Positions 53,295-63,044 are shown, counted from the first letter of the stretch. The stretch: DNA of 64,000 nt from Candidatus Hydrogenedentota bacterium (GCA_013359265.1 JABWCD010000003.1:1-64000), one strand, 5' to 3'. Numbers and translations: made by a program. Notes: a model not told the origin generated them from the letters alone.

Positions 53295-54767
53295 ATGGGC
53301 AAGAATTTCGTACTCGCGATGGACCAGGGGACAACCAGTTCGAGGTCAATCGTTTTCGACCAGAACGGCACGATTTGCGCCTCGGTCGCGCAGGAATTCG
53401 AGCAACTCTATCCCAAGCCGGGCTGGGTCGAGCATGATCCGGAGGCCATTTGGCGGTCCCAAGTGGAGACGGCCCGGGCCGCCATCGTTCAGGCGAAAAT
53501 CACGGCGGGCGATATTGCGGCCATCGGCATCACCAACCAGCGCGAAACGACCGTGGTGTGGGAACGCGCGACCGGCCGGCCCATTCACAATGCCATCGTC
53601 TGGCAGTGCCGTCGCACGGCAGACCTCTGTGACCGCCTGCGTTCCGAAGGTTTGGTCGAGGAATTCCGCGACAAAACCGGTCTGGTCTTGGATGCCTACT
53701 TCTCGGGCACGAAGGTGCGTTGGCTGCTGGACAATATTCCGGGCGCGCGATTGCGGGCTGCCCACGGCGAGTTGTGTTTCGGCACGATTGACAGTTGGCT
53801 GCTGTTCCGGTTGACCGGCCGGCACGCGACCGATTATTCGAACGCCTCACGCACGCTCATGTTCGATATCCACAAATTGAGCTGGGACGCGTCCATTCTG
53901 AATCACCTCGACGTTCCCCCGGAACTGCTGCCCGAAGTCCGGCCAACGGCCGGAATCTTCGGGACGACGTCGCTCTTTGGGCCGGAGATTCCCGTGGCCG
54001 CGATGTGCGGCGACCAACAAAGCGCATTATTCGGGCAGACCGCTTTCGAGACGGGCGAGTGTAAAAATACGTACGGCACAGGCTGCTTCGCGTTGATGAA
54101 TACCGGCCCTGCGCCGGTACACTCGAAGCATGGCCTGCTAACCACCGTCGCTTGGGGAATCGGGGATACGGTCGAGTACGCTATCGAGGGCAGCGTGTTC
54201 ATCGGCGGCGCGGTGGTCCAATGGCTGCGTGACGAGCTTCGATTGATCTCGAGTGCCGCGGAAAGTGAGACCGTAGCCGCACAAGTGCCGGATACCGGGG
54301 GCGTCCATCTGGTTCCCGCGTTTGTCGGGTTGGGCGCCCCCTACTGGGACATGCAAGCACGCGGCATCCTGACCGGCCTGACCCGCGGCTCGGGGCGCGC
54401 TCACCTCGTGCGCGCAGCACTCGAGTCCATTGCATACCAGTCCGCAGACGTGATCGGCAGTATGAAAAACGACGTAAACCACGAAATTCCAATACTTAAG
54501 GTAGACGGTGGAGCGTCGAATAACAACCTGCTGATGCAGCACCAGGCCGATGTGCTCGGAATTCCCGTTCGACGCGGGCAAGTAACTGAAACGACGGCAC
54601 TTGGAGCTGCCTACTTAGCGGGCCTCGCAACGGAGGTGTGGAGCGGTCTCGACGAGCTGCGGGCCCGGTGGAAGTTGGATCGAGAATTTGTTCCACAATG
54701 GAGCGAGAGCCGCAGGCTCGAAGCCCTTGCAGCTTGGCGAAATGCCGTCGCGAAGGCCCGATCTTAG
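53295..54767 (+). CDS. glpK: Glycerol kinase
   Basis: The 490-residue FGGY kinase phosphorylates glycerol to glycerol-3-phosphate. The start MGKNFVLAMDQGTTSSRSIV, the motif TNQRETTVVWERATGRPIHN and the late GGASNNNLLMQHQADVLGI are characteristic. I prefer the ATG at 53295; the frame opens 12 codons earlier. No glpF or glpD gene is adjacent; gpsA, which makes the same product, is at 60486. A separate promoter and structured RNA follow it. Confidence 0.95.
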   Translation: MGKNFVLAMDQGTTSSRSIVFDQNGTICASVAQEFEQLYPKPGWVEHDPEAIWRSQVETARAAIVQAKITAGDIAAIGITNQRETTVVWERATGRPIHNAIVWQCRRTADLCDRLRSEGLVEEFRDKTGLVLDAYFSGTKVRWLLDNIPGARLRAAHGELCFGTIDSWLLFRLTGRHATDYSNASRTLMFDIHKLSWDASILNHLDVPPELLPEVRPTAGIFGTTSLFGPEIPVAAMCGDQQSALFGQTAFETGECKNTYGTGCFALMNTGPAPVHSKHGLLTTVAWGIGDTVEYAIEGSVFIGGAVVQWLRDELRLISSAAESETVAAQVPDTGGVHLVPAFVGLGAPYWDMQARGILTGLTRGSGRAHLVRAALESIAYQSADVIGSMKNDVNHEIPILKVDGGASNNNLLMQHQADVLGIPVRRGQVTETTALGAAYLAGLATEVWSGLDELRARWKLDREFVPQWSESRRLEALAAWRNAVAKARS

Positions 54768-54804
54768 GCCCACTCCAACCGCTTCCCGGACCGAATAATT
54801 GTCG

Positions 54805-54833
54805 TTGCGTTCTGGTTGCACTCGTGCTACAAT
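54805..54833 (+). promoter_or_regulatory. Predicted promoter of a structured RNA
   Basis: TTGCGT (54805-54810) and TACAAT (54828-54833) are 17 nt apart, 38 nt after the glpK stop. Transcription would start about 54840. Confidence 0.6.
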
Positions 54834-54839
54834 CAGGAC

Positions 54840-54992
54840 GGTCAGCGCCACATGTGGCGTTTCTCCTTCCGCGGAGGCCACGGTACGAAAGTTCCGTGGT
54901 CTCTAAAACGACTCGCGGCCAGGAGCATATCTGAGGCTGCGGAGTGTTTATAGATTTGGGCCGAAATCGCAAGATTTCGGTCCTCTTTTTTT
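54840..54992 (+). ncRNA. Candidate structured RNA, class not recognised
   Basis: About 153 nt lie between the promoter and the end of a strong terminator. Visible structure, in order: a 14-nt palindrome CGCCACATGTGGCG (54846-54859), a 10-bp hairpin GAGGCCACGG/CCGTGGTCTC with a 10-nt loop (54874-54903), an imperfect stem ACTCGCGGCC/GGCTGCGGAGT (about 54911-54945), and the terminator. The stretch has no convincing reading frame. It does not show the SRP, tmRNA or RNase P consensus elements that I know, and it does not look like the single long hairpin of 6S RNA, though a divergent 6S cannot be excluded. It is followed by a convergent methyltransferase gene. Confidence 0.55.
54958..54992 (+). 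terminator. Intrinsic terminator with GNRA loop
   Basis: GGGCCGAAATC and GATTTCGGTCC pair over 11 bp (one G-T) around the GCAA tetraloop, followed by TCTTTTTTT. It ends the candidate RNA and would also stop glpK readthrough. Confidence 0.9.
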
Positions 54993-55000
54993 GTCCCCCG

Positions 55001-55615
55001 TCACCGTATAGCCAGTGCCCACAGGTTCATACCCAACTCGAACGCGCCAACGGTGATGCGCGAACGGTCAAAACCGGCGTCGCGAAGTAGAGTTCCCAGC
55101 GTCGCGCGCGTGAAAAGCGCCTTGTGCTCGTCGATCTCCTGCGCACTCACCAACCCCAACCGCGCCATGGATCGCAGGATCGGGTCTGTCCAGGCCGCCG
55201 GCGTTGTTAAGATGAATTTTCCGCCATGTTTGAGTACGCGATGGACCTCGCGCGCGACGGTCAGGCCCGCATCGCGCGGGACATGCTCGATGACCGCGAG
55301 CATCGTGACTACCTCGAATCGTCCGCTTTCATAGGGCAACGAAGGATTTCGCGCGAGGTCGTGCGCGACGATCTCAATGCCGCGCGCGGCGCTGGCCCGC
55401 GCCACGTCCGGCTCCACCGACTGGTCGATGCCGATGCGTTCGGCCGCCTCGATATTCATAAGCAGTAGCGGGAACGCGCCGCACCCGATATCGAGCACGC
55501 CCGTGATCGCGCCGGACGGGCGAAGCAGGTCGAGGGCTTTCTCCCGCCGCTTGCGCGCAAGAAACCCCTCGAGCAGTCCGGCGCCCCGCGTCGCGCGAAC
55601 GAGACTACCCGCCAT
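55001..55615 (-). CDS. Class I SAM-dependent methyltransferase
   Basis: The 204-residue protein has the SAM motif VLDIGCGAFPLLLMNIE, the acidic strand IGIDQS, and the Methyltransf_11 signature FEVVTMLAVIEHVPRDAG, then VLKHGGKFILTTP. Substrate is unknown; sugar or lipid is likely from the operon context (P450, AIM24, glycosyltransferase). The ATG at 55615 overlaps the glycosyltransferase stop by 11 nt, which suggests coupling; an earlier start in the frame is less likely. Confidence 0.85.
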   Translation of the reverse strand: MAGSLVRATRGAGLLEGFLARKRREKALDLLRPSGAITGVLDIGCGAFPLLLMNIEAAERIGIDQSVEPDVARASAARGIEIVAHDLARNPSLPYESGRFEVVTMLAVIEHVPRDAGLTVAREVHRVLKHGGKFILTTPAAWTDPILRSMARLGLVSAQEIDEHKALFTRATLGTLLRDAGFDRSRITVGAFELGMNLWALAIR

Positions 55616-57134
55616 GATCGGAGGGGCCCCGCAGATCGTAGAGGTAGACACTCGACTCGGCGAATACTCGCTCGCCGGAGCGTCTGCCGATCGTGTCCAG
55701 ATGCGTGAGAATGAACTTGTCTTCCTGCCCGACGAGTTGCCTCGGCGTATTGGTCAAGACGACCCACACTCGGGAATTGCCCCGTAGCGGCGCGATCTCG
55801 CGCACGTAGCCCGGCCAGTCCGCCCGCGAGGATTGGCCGTCGACCTTTGGATAGTCCACGCCCGATTTCAATTCATAATAATGGAACGTCGGGACCGCCC
55901 AACAATAGACGTACAACTTATCGCCTTCGGCGAAATGCTGCGCGACATGGTCGAACACGGGGCGCACACCGTCGCCGCCGCCTTGCATTGCGCCCTTCAG
56001 CGCGCCCGCGGCGGGCTGTACCAGAAGGACCGCCGCGGCCGCAACGACGACCGCTCGGTGCCGCGCGTTCGCTGCGAAAAAGTCCCAGCCTTCGCCGATC
56101 CCAATCAAGATCAGCGGAACCAGAAACAACAGGAACCGGCCCATAAACGGGTACACCTGCATGCCGCTGGCGAGTAGCGTCGACACGATCGGCGCCAGCA
56201 GAAACGCAAGGCGAATTCGGTTGGTGTTCCACAAGGTATACACGCCGAACAGGAATAACAGCGCCCCCAACCCGGCCGCACCGAGCCCCATCGGTTCTGC
56301 AAAGACTTCGAAATAGGTCCGGACAAACCAATACGCATCCGACGGCGAGGTGGGCGGAAGCGGCATGAACCGATCCAGCCACCATGTTCGCACTTCCGCA
56401 TTCTCGGTGTTGTGGCGCAGCATGAGCCAATAGTTGGCGGCTGCACTTGAGGTCCACGCGACGGCAATCGCCGCGGCCATCGCAATACTGCGCATGCCCT
56501 TTTCGCCCACGGCACGCACAATGAGAACGGCAGCTAGACCGGCCAATACCAACGTTGCGGGAAACGCGCACCACACGCTCGCGGCGCCGCATACCGCAAG
56601 CAGCGCGGCGTAGCCCGGCGAAAGCGGTCTGCGTTCCAGCGGAAGGACCATGAGATACAACGCAAGCGCGACGGCGAGATCGGTGGCATACGCTTTCACT
56701 TCCGATGCGTACCGAATGACGGGAACTGCCAGCGCGAATATCGCGAGCGCCATCAGCAGCCCGCGCATGGGCAACGTGCGGCGTAGCAGCGCGTACAGCA
56801 GTACGCACGACGCAAGCGACGCGATAAGCGGCAGCAAGCGCAACGAATACTCGCCGGGACCGAGGACGTTTGCAGTGAATCGTTCCGCCCACAAAAACAT
56901 CAACGGCGCGCCCTGCCCCGCATCGAGCCGCTCGGTAAGGCCCGCATAGCCGCGCTGGAGAATGTTTAGCGCGAGGTGCGCCTCGTCAAGCCAAATGGCC
57001 TTGTTGTGCAGGTATTCGACGATGCGCAACGCCAGCGCGATCAGCACCAGCGCGAGCGCCCCATAAGAGTGCGCAGTTGCACCGCCCGATTCCTCGAGCG
57101 GTTCTCGTGAGTCAACCGATTGCGCCGCGGTCAT
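55605..57134 (-). CDS. GT39-type (ArnT/PMT-like) membrane glycosyltransferase
   Basis: The 509-residue protein has about ten transmembrane helices and the N-terminal acidic loop IWLDEAHLALNILQRGY typical of GT39/PMT_2 enzymes, which use lipid-phosphate sugars on the outer side of the membrane. The second loop (LDAGQGAPLMFLWAERF) and a periplasmic C-terminal part fit the family. Acceptor and sugar are not visible. It is 7 nt after the AIM24 gene and overlaps the methyltransferase gene. Confidence 0.82.
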   Translation of the reverse strand: MTAAQSVDSREPLEESGGATAHSYGALALVLIALALRIVEYLHNKAIWLDEAHLALNILQRGYAGLTERLDAGQGAPLMFLWAERFTANVLGPGEYSLRLLPLIASLASCVLLYALLRRTLPMRGLLMALAIFALAVPVIRYASEVKAYATDLAVALALYLMVLPLERRPLSPGYAALLAVCGAASVWCAFPATLVLAGLAAVLIVRAVGEKGMRSIAMAAAIAVAWTSSAAANYWLMLRHNTENAEVRTWWLDRFMPLPPTSPSDAYWFVRTYFEVFAEPMGLGAAGLGALLFLFGVYTLWNTNRIRLAFLLAPIVSTLLASGMQVYPFMGRFLLFLVPLILIGIGEGWDFFAANARHRAVVVAAAAVLLVQPAAGALKGAMQGGGDGVRPVFDHVAQHFAEGDKLYVYCWAVPTFHYYELKSGVDYPKVDGQSSRADWPGYVREIAPLRGNSRVWVVLTNTPRQLVGQEDKFILTHLDTIGRRSGERVFAESSVYLYDLRGPSDHGG

Positions 57135-57141
57135 CTCGCGC

Positions 57142-57909
57142 TCAGTCGCCGCTGATCATTCCGCCAAGCAAGTTTCGTCCGAGGCCCGCGACGCCTTTCG
57201 ATTCGCCTTTCGACCCGCCCGCCGCGGCCATGATGCGATCGGCCAGGCGCGAAAACGGCAGGCTCTGCAAAAGCACCGGGCCGGGTCCGGAGACCGTTGC
57301 GAGGAAGAGACCTTCGCCGCCGAAGAGCGCGTTCTTGAAACCGCCGACCATCTGAATGTCGTAGCGCATCGTCGGATGAAACGCGACAAGGCACCCCGTG
57401 TCGATGCGCAGCGTCTCGCCCGCGCGAAGGTCTTTCTTAATTATCGTGCCGCCCGCATGAACGAAGGCGAGCCCGTCCCCTTCGAGCTTTTGCAGGATGA
57501 AGCCTTCTCCGCCGAAGAGGCCCGCGCCGATTTTCTTCGTAAACGCAACATTGATATCGACACCCTGTGCCGCGCAGAGAAACGAGTCCTTCTGACACAT
57601 GAACGTGCCGCCGACTTTCGCGAGATCAATCGGGATGATCTTGCCGGGATACGGCGCGGCAAACCCGACCTTCTGTTTGCCCGCGCCATTGTTGGTAAAA
57701 TTCGTAATGAAGAAACTCTCGCCGGTGACCATGCGCTTGAAGCCCTTCAGCAGTCCGCCGCCGGTGCTGGTCTCCATCTGAATGCCGGGTTCCATGAACG
57801 TCATGGCGCCCGCCTCCGCGCGCACACCCTCGCCCGGGTCCAGGATGACTTCCACCAGTTGCATGTCGTCGCCGTGAATTTCGTATTCAATCTCGTGCGC
57901 TCTCGCCAT
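57142..57909 (-). CDS. AIM24/TIGR00266 family protein
   Basis: The 255-residue protein has the repeated Gly-rich beta pattern of the AIM24 family (former DUF124): [41 protein letters not shown] and [11 protein letters not shown]. Its function in bacteria is unknown. The ATG at 57909 is chosen over one three codons upstream. It lies 30 nt after the P450 gene in the same direction. Confidence 0.88.
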   Translation of the reverse strand: MARAHEIEYEIHGDDMQLVEVILDPGEGVRAEAGAMTFMEPGIQMETSTGGGLLKGFKRMVTGESFFITNFTNNGAGKQKVGFAAPYPGKIIPIDLAKVGGTFMCQKDSFLCAAQGVDINVAFTKKIGAGLFGGEGFILQKLEGDGLAFVHAGGTIIKKDLRAGETLRIDTGCLVAFHPTMRYDIQMVGGFKNALFGGEGLFLATVSGPGPVLLQSLPFSRLADRIMAAAGGSKGESKGVAGLGRNLLGGMISGD

Positions 57910-57939
57910 GACCCACACCCCTCCAGATTAAAAACCGAC

Positions 57940-59319
57940 CTATCCGTTGCTCGCCGCGCCAACTGCACCCGCACCCGCGCGGCGCTCGAGCCGCATCGTC
58001 ATTCCGTGTTTCGGGCGCAGTGTGATCTGCGGATCGTACTCCACCGGATGGCCCGGTTCGAGCCGCAACCGCCAACGCTGCGCCAGCACGGACAACAGCA
58101 GAATCCCTTCCATCCACGCAAACGGTTCGCCAACGCAGGTGCGCGGCCCGCTTCCGAACGGATAATACGCAAACTTGTGGCGGTCCTGCTGCAACTCGGG
58201 CGCCCAGCGATCGGGATCGAAACGCAGCGGATCGGGAAAGTACTTCGCGTTGCGGTGCGTGACGAACGGGCACAACAGGATTTGCGCGCCGCGCGGAATC
58301 TCGTAGCCGTCGAGCCGAAACGTTTCGCGAACCGTGCGGCCAATAAGGTATGCGGGTGGATACAGCCGCATCGTTTCCGCGAACACGCGCCGCGCGTATT
58401 CCAACCGGGGAACGTCGGCCGGCGCCGGCGTATTTCCGCCGAGGACGGAGTCGAGTTCTGCATGCAATTTCCGTTCGATCTCGGGATGCAACGCCAAGAG
58501 GTACCACGCCCACGTGAGCGCATTCGCGGTCGTCTCGTGGCCCGCGAGAAACAACGTCACCATCTCGTGGCGCACCTGCTTGTCCGTCATCGCGCCGCCG
58601 TCGTCTTCGTCCTGCGCCTTCAACAGCATGGACAAGAGGTCGCCGCGGTCTTCGCCGCTCGCGCGCCGCTCGCGGATGATACGGTCCATTGTCCGCTCGA
58701 TCCGTCGCCGCGCCAACCGGACGCGGAGGTTCTTGGGAGTCGGCAACAGCAATCCGAGATCGGCGAGCGGTTGCGATACGCGCTCGAATATCGAGATGAC
58801 TTCCTTCAGGGCCTCGCCGATTTCGTGGTCTTCCGATTCCATGCTTGCGCCAAACAGCGTCTTGCTCACAATGGCAAGCGTAAGCCGCATCATCTCGTCC
58901 CATACGTCAATGGGATGTCCGTCGAATTCCTCCCACGATTTGGCAAACGCCGACGCGAACTCAATCATGATTTCGCCGTACCGGTTCACGCGCTGCGAGT
59001 GGAACGTCGGCTGGATCATGCGCCGTTGCCGGCGGTGGAAATCGTCCTCGCTTGTAAGCAGGCCGTCACCAAGGATAAACCGAGCTACGCGAAGCAGACT
59101 GCTCTTGTGGAAGTGCTTGGCGTTGGTAACGAGGATTTCTTTCACATAGTCGGGATTTGACACGAGGTACAGGGACTGCCCAAACACCTTGAAGTGGACC
59201 AGTTCACCATACTGGCGCGAGGTGGACAGTAGAAACTCGATGCGATCCTCGCCGATCTCCCGCGCACACCCCGCGATGGGTCTCCCCTTCGGTCCGGGCA
59301 CAACGCGTTCCCTTGCCAT
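57940..59319 (-). CDS. Cytochrome P450
   Basis: The 459-residue monooxygenase has all hallmarks: the I-helix AGHETTANALTW, the ExxR motif ETMRLYPP, and the heme loop FGSGPRTCVGEPFAWME with the Cys ligand. The N-terminal VPGPKGRPIAG fits a soluble bacterial P450. The ATG at 59319 has GGGGGGAGG about 10 nt upstream. It heads the P450/AIM24/glycosyltransferase/methyltransferase set. Redox partner genes are not in the window; substrate unknown. Confidence 0.95.
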   Translation of the reverse strand: MARERVVPGPKGRPIAGCAREIGEDRIEFLLSTSRQYGELVHFKVFGQSLYLVSNPDYVKEILVTNAKHFHKSSLLRVARFILGDGLLTSEDDFHRRQRRMIQPTFHSQRVNRYGEIMIEFASAFAKSWEEFDGHPIDVWDEMMRLTLAIVSKTLFGASMESEDHEIGEALKEVISIFERVSQPLADLGLLLPTPKNLRVRLARRRIERTMDRIIRERRASGEDRGDLLSMLLKAQDEDDGGAMTDKQVRHEMVTLFLAGHETTANALTWAWYLLALHPEIERKLHAELDSVLGGNTPAPADVPRLEYARRVFAETMRLYPPAYLIGRTVRETFRLDGYEIPRGAQILLCPFVTHRNAKYFPDPLRFDPDRWAPELQQDRHKFAYYPFGSGPRTCVGEPFAWMEGILLLSVLAQRWRLRLEPGHPVEYDPQITLRPKHGMTMRLERRAGAGAVGAASNG

Positions 59320-59480
59320 TGCAGTTGGACCTCCCCCCGTGCTCAACATCCGCAGAGTGTACCATTGCAGCCGGGTCTGCGCTACACCGGCAATCGTTGA
59401 GCGTTTCCCGGGCGTTTGATACGATAAGCGTTTCCTCGTGTGCCTGAAATCCACGCGCCACTCGCTAAAAATAGGACGCC

Positions 59481-60284
59481 ATGATCGACGATCTTCATCA
59501 CATCGACGACCCTTTCGTGATCGCGGGACGCACGTTTCGCTCGCGCTTGATGGTGGGAACGGGAAAGTTCCCATCGACAGAAGCGTTACGCGAAGCGCTC
59601 GACGGCTGCGACGCCGAGATCGTGACGGTAGCGTTGCGCCGCGCGGACCTGAAAAACCCGAATGCAGACAGCATCTTGTCCGCCATCGACTCGAAACGGC
59701 ACCTGCTGCTGCCGAACACCTCCGGCGCGCGCACGGCGGAAGAAGCAGTGCGGCTCGCGAAACTCGCGCGCTCGCTGGGATGCGAGCCGTGGGTAAAACT
59801 CGAACTGACGCCGGAGCCGCGCTATCTCTTGCCCGATCCCATCGAGACCCTGCGCGCCGCCGAAATGCTCGTCAAGGATGGCTTCGTCGTTCTACCGTAT
59901 ATTCAGGCCGATCCCATTCTCGCGAAGAAACTTGAAGAAGCCGGCGCGGCGACGGTCATGCCGCTCGGTGCGCCCATCGGCAGCAATCGCGGCCTGCGCA
60001 CACGCGACATGATCAGGATCATCATCGAGCAATCGAATGTCCCCGTTGTGGTGGACGCAGGCCTTGGCGCGCCCTCGCACGCCGCCGAATCCATGGAACT
60101 CGGCGCCGATGCCGTGCTCGTGAACACCGCCCTCGCCGATGCGCGCGACCATCGCGCAATGGCGCGCGCATTCGCGATGGCCACCGAAGCGGGCCGCATG
60201 GCCTATCGCGCGGGACTCGGCCCGGAGCGCGGCACCGCGGAAGCGTCGTCGCCGTTGACGGGATTCCTCGATGAACGGTCGTAG
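59481..60284 (+). CDS. thiG: Thiazole synthase
   Basis: The 267-residue enzyme forms the thiazole ring of thiamine from DXP, dehydroglycine and ThiS thiocarboxylate. The Schiff-base Lys is in [17 protein letters not shown], and the phosphate-binding ends [12 protein letters not shown] and [20 protein letters not shown] are intact. It stands alone; thiS, thiH and thiF are not adjacent. The P450 gene is divergent from it. Confidence 0.94.
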   Translation: MIDDLHHIDDPFVIAGRTFRSRLMVGTGKFPSTEALREALDGCDAEIVTVALRRADLKNPNADSILSAIDSKRHLLLPNTSGARTAEEAVRLAKLARSLGCEPWVKLELTPEPRYLLPDPIETLRAAEMLVKDGFVVLPYIQADPILAKKLEEAGAATVMPLGAPIGSNRGLRTRDMIRIIIEQSNVPVVVDAGLGAPSHAAESMELGADAVLVNTALADARDHRAMARAFAMATEAGRMAYRAGLGPERGTAEASSPLTGFLDERS

Positions 60285-60303
60285 GCCAACGATGTCGGAG
60301 GTA

Positions 60304-60331
60304 ATTTTGGATTTTGGATTTTGGATTTTGG
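60304..60331. repeat. 7-bp-period array, four units
   Basis: ATTTTGG occurs four times in tandem in the 201-nt space between thiG and gpsA. A short array of the reverse complement is at 60445-60460, so the two can pair imperfectly. Confidence 0.7.
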
Positions 60332-60444
60332 ATTGGAAAGCCAATCCGATCAGCGCGAGTGCGGTTGCCCGTGCTTCCCGCTCCGAGTGCCCGACGCAGT
60401 ACGCCCTATACGCTACCTCGCGTGGTCGAGTCGTGTGCGTACGT

Positions 60445-60460
60445 AATCCAAAATCCAAAA
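60445..60460. repeat. Inverted 7-bp-period array, two units
   Basis: AATCCAAAATCCAAAA is the reverse complement of the ATTTTGG array at 60304-60331. It ends 26 nt before gpsA. Confidence 0.6.
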
Positions 60461-60485
60461 CCCCTTCGCGGCGGATATCCTTCTA

Positions 60486-61463
60486 ATGCACATCCAAGTC
60501 GTCGGCGCGGGCAGTTGGGGCCTAGCCATCGCGCGGTTGCTCGCGCGCAACGGGCATGCCGTCCGCCTCTCGTGCCGCGAGGAAGACGGTCCGGACATGC
60601 TGCGCAACGAGCGGCGAAGTCCGCATTTCCTACCCGGTGTACTCTTGCCGGAAACAATCGACGTGGCGCGCGACATCGATCCTTCCAGCGAAATCGCCGT
60701 TCTCGCCGTCCCCTCGCACGCGATGCGCGCAGTGGCGGAGCGGCACCGCTTCTCGCAGCAGACGATTCTCGTCAACGTCGCAAAGGGCATCGAGAACGAG
60801 ACAATGCTGTGCATGCACGAAGTGATCGAACAGGTCGCGGCGCCGTGCACCGTGGTGACGCTTTCCGGCCCCAGCCACGCGGAAGAGGTCGCGAACGATC
60901 TGCCGGCCTCGCTCGTCGCGGCGGGCCGCGATGCGACGGCGTGCGAACGTGTGCAGCAAGCGTTCACCGCGCCAACGTTTCGCGTGTATACGAGTCCCGA
61001 CATCACCGGGGTTGCGCTGGGCGGCGCGCTGAAGAATGTCATCGCAATTGCCGCGGGCGTGTGTGATGGGTTCGGTCTCGGCGACAACGCAAAGGCTGCG
61101 CTCATCACGCGCGGGCTCGCGGAAATGGCGCGGCTCGGCGTTGCGATGGGCGCGGACCCGATGACGTTCTCCGGGCTGAGCGGCATGGGCGATCTGATTG
61201 TCACGTGCGAGAGCCGGCATTCCCGCAATCGAAGCGTGGGCGAAAAGATCGCGTCGGGCATGAAACTCGACGACATCCTCGCGTCCTCGCCGATGGTCGC
61301 GGAAGGCGTGCGCACGGCGCGCGCGGCATTGGCGCTCGCAAAGAAGCGCAACATCGAGATGCCGATTACGGAACAGGTGTATCGCGTGCTCTACGAGAAT
61401 GCAAACGCGCGCGACGCGGTTATCGCGCTCATGACGCGCGACACAAAGCCGGAACGCGGCTGA
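60486..61463 (+). CDS. gpsA: Glycerol-3-phosphate dehydrogenase [NAD(P)+]
   Basis: The 325-residue enzyme reduces dihydroxyacetone phosphate to glycerol-3-phosphate for phospholipids. The Rossmann start VVGAGSWGLAIARLLARNGH, the GPSHAEEV motif and the catalytic-Lys stretch GGALKNVIAIAAG with KAALITRGLAEM are typical. It follows thiG in the same direction, beyond the 7-bp arrays. The PLP decarboxylase gene lies 138 nt further on. Confidence 0.95.
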   Translation: MHIQVVGAGSWGLAIARLLARNGHAVRLSCREEDGPDMLRNERRSPHFLPGVLLPETIDVARDIDPSSEIAVLAVPSHAMRAVAERHRFSQQTILVNVAKGIENETMLCMHEVIEQVAAPCTVVTLSGPSHAEEVANDLPASLVAAGRDATACERVQQAFTAPTFRVYTSPDITGVALGGALKNVIAIAAGVCDGFGLGDNAKAALITRGLAEMARLGVAMGADPMTFSGLSGMGDLIVTCESRHSRNRSVGEKIASGMKLDDILASSPMVAEGVRTARAALALAKKRNIEMPITEQVYRVLYENANARDAVIALMTRDTKPERG

Positions 61464-61601
61464 TCTCTTGCATCCATTTGACCGAACTTTGCGGACCACT
61501 TCGAGCACGAAAGCAGAGCCGCACACAACCGGCGCGGTCCACGGGTTGCGTTGACACACGCAAGGTCGCTTGCGAGAATTGTGCCCTTCCAGGAGTCATC
61601 C

Positions 61602-63044
61602 ATGCCTGACACCACTTCCTTTGAACGCGCGTTCAGTCCCGATGCATTTCGAGCGCACGGACACGCATTGATTGACGCGCTTGCGGACTATATTGCGGCC
61701 GCAGCGCGCGGCAACAAGATGCCGGTGCTGCCGTGGGTGGAACCGGAGCAAATGCTCGAGCGGTGGCCGCAGACGTTCCCCGCCGCGCCCGCGCAGGACC
61801 TCGACCATCTGCTGGCGCGCGTGTTGGACGAGGCGAACCATTTGCATCATCCGAATTACATGGGACATCAGGTGCCCGGACCGCTGCCGATGGGCGCGCT
61901 GTGCGACATGGTCGCATCGATCCTTAACAACGGCATGGCCGTGTACGAAATGGGCCCGCACGGCGTCGCGATGGAGCGCGCCATCATCAAGTGGATGGGC
62001 GGCCTTGTTGGGTTCGGTTCCGCGTGCGACGGCGTGATAACGTCCGGCGGCAGTCTCGGAAATCTCACAGCGCTGCTCGCGATGCGGCGCGTTACGCAGG
62101 ATCGGCTGGACGGCAAGTCGCCTGCCGTGCTGGTGTCGGATCAGGCGCACTATTCCGTGAAGCGTGCGGTAAAGGTCATGGGGTGGGGTGAGGACGCGGC
62201 GATTGCCGTGCCCTGCGACGATGCGTTTCGCATGCGCGTCGAGGCGCTGCCCGAAGCCGTGAAACAGGCTGAGGCCCGCGGCCGGCGCGTGGTGTGTGTC
62301 GTGGGCAGCGCGTGTACGACGCCGACTGGGACTTACGATCCGCTCGCGCGCATCGCGGACTTCTGCGGCGCGCACGAACTCTGGTTTCACGTCGACGCGG
62401 CACACGGCGGTCCGGCCGGATTGAGCGGCAAGTATCGTCATCTGCTTGACGGCTGCGCGCGCGCGGACTCTGTCGTGTTCGATGCGCACAAGATGCTGCT
62501 CATGCCCGCGCTGGTCACCGGCGTGATCTTTCGCGACGGCGCGAATTCGTTCTGCACGTTCGACGATCGCGCGTCGTATCTCATCGACAAGAGCCCGCAG
62601 GAGGAATGGTACAACCCGGGCCACCGCACGATGGAATGCACCAAACGCATGATGTGTCTCAAGGTGTACGCCGCGCTCATGTGCTACGGCACGAAGTTCT
62701 TCGCGGACTACGTCACGCGCCAGTACGACCTCGCGAAGACATTCGCGCGAATGGTCCGCGACACGAGCGGCTTTGAACTTGCGATCGAGCCGGACGCGAA
62801 CATCGTCTGCTTCCGCTACGCGCCCGCCGGCGTGATCGCCCTGGACGATCTCAACGCCGCCATCCGCAAGCACATCGTCGAGTCCGGCGCGTTCTACATT
62901 GTCCAGGCGCGCCTGCCAAAAGGTCACTTCCTGCGCGTCACTCTGCTGAACCCGCTCGCGGGAGAAACGCACCTCGCCAGTTTGCTCGATTGCGTCCGCG
63001 CAACAGGAAACGAGTTGCTCGCGGCCAGCCGATCGCACACCTAG
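61602..63044 (+). CDS. Group II PLP-dependent decarboxylase
   Basis: The 480-residue protein is of the glutamate/aromatic/diaminobutyrate decarboxylase group. The PLP pocket is seen in VITSGGSLGNLTALL, FHVDAAHGGP and the PLP lysine in SVVFDAHKMLLMP. AGGAG lies 7 nt before the ATG at 61602. Substrate cannot be told; a 2,4-diaminobutyrate decarboxylase would supply the 1,3-diaminopropane needed by the polyamine operon 18 kb away, but this is speculation. Confidence 0.88.
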   Translation: MPDTTSFERAFSPDAFRAHGHALIDALADYIAAAARGNKMPVLPWVEPEQMLERWPQTFPAAPAQDLDHLLARVLDEANHLHHPNYMGHQVPGPLPMGALCDMVASILNNGMAVYEMGPHGVAMERAIIKWMGGLVGFGSACDGVITSGGSLGNLTALLAMRRVTQDRLDGKSPAVLVSDQAHYSVKRAVKVMGWGEDAAIAVPCDDAFRMRVEALPEAVKQAEARGRRVVCVVGSACTTPTGTYDPLARIADFCGAHELWFHVDAAHGGPAGLSGKYRHLLDGCARADSVVFDAHKMLLMPALVTGVIFRDGANSFCTFDDRASYLIDKSPQEEWYNPGHRTMECTKRMMCLKVYAALMCYGTKFFADYVTRQYDLAKTFARMVRDTSGFELAIEPDANIVCFRYAPAGVIALDDLNAAIRKHIVESGAFYIVQARLPKGHFLRVTLLNPLAGETHLASLLDCVRATGNELLAASRSHT

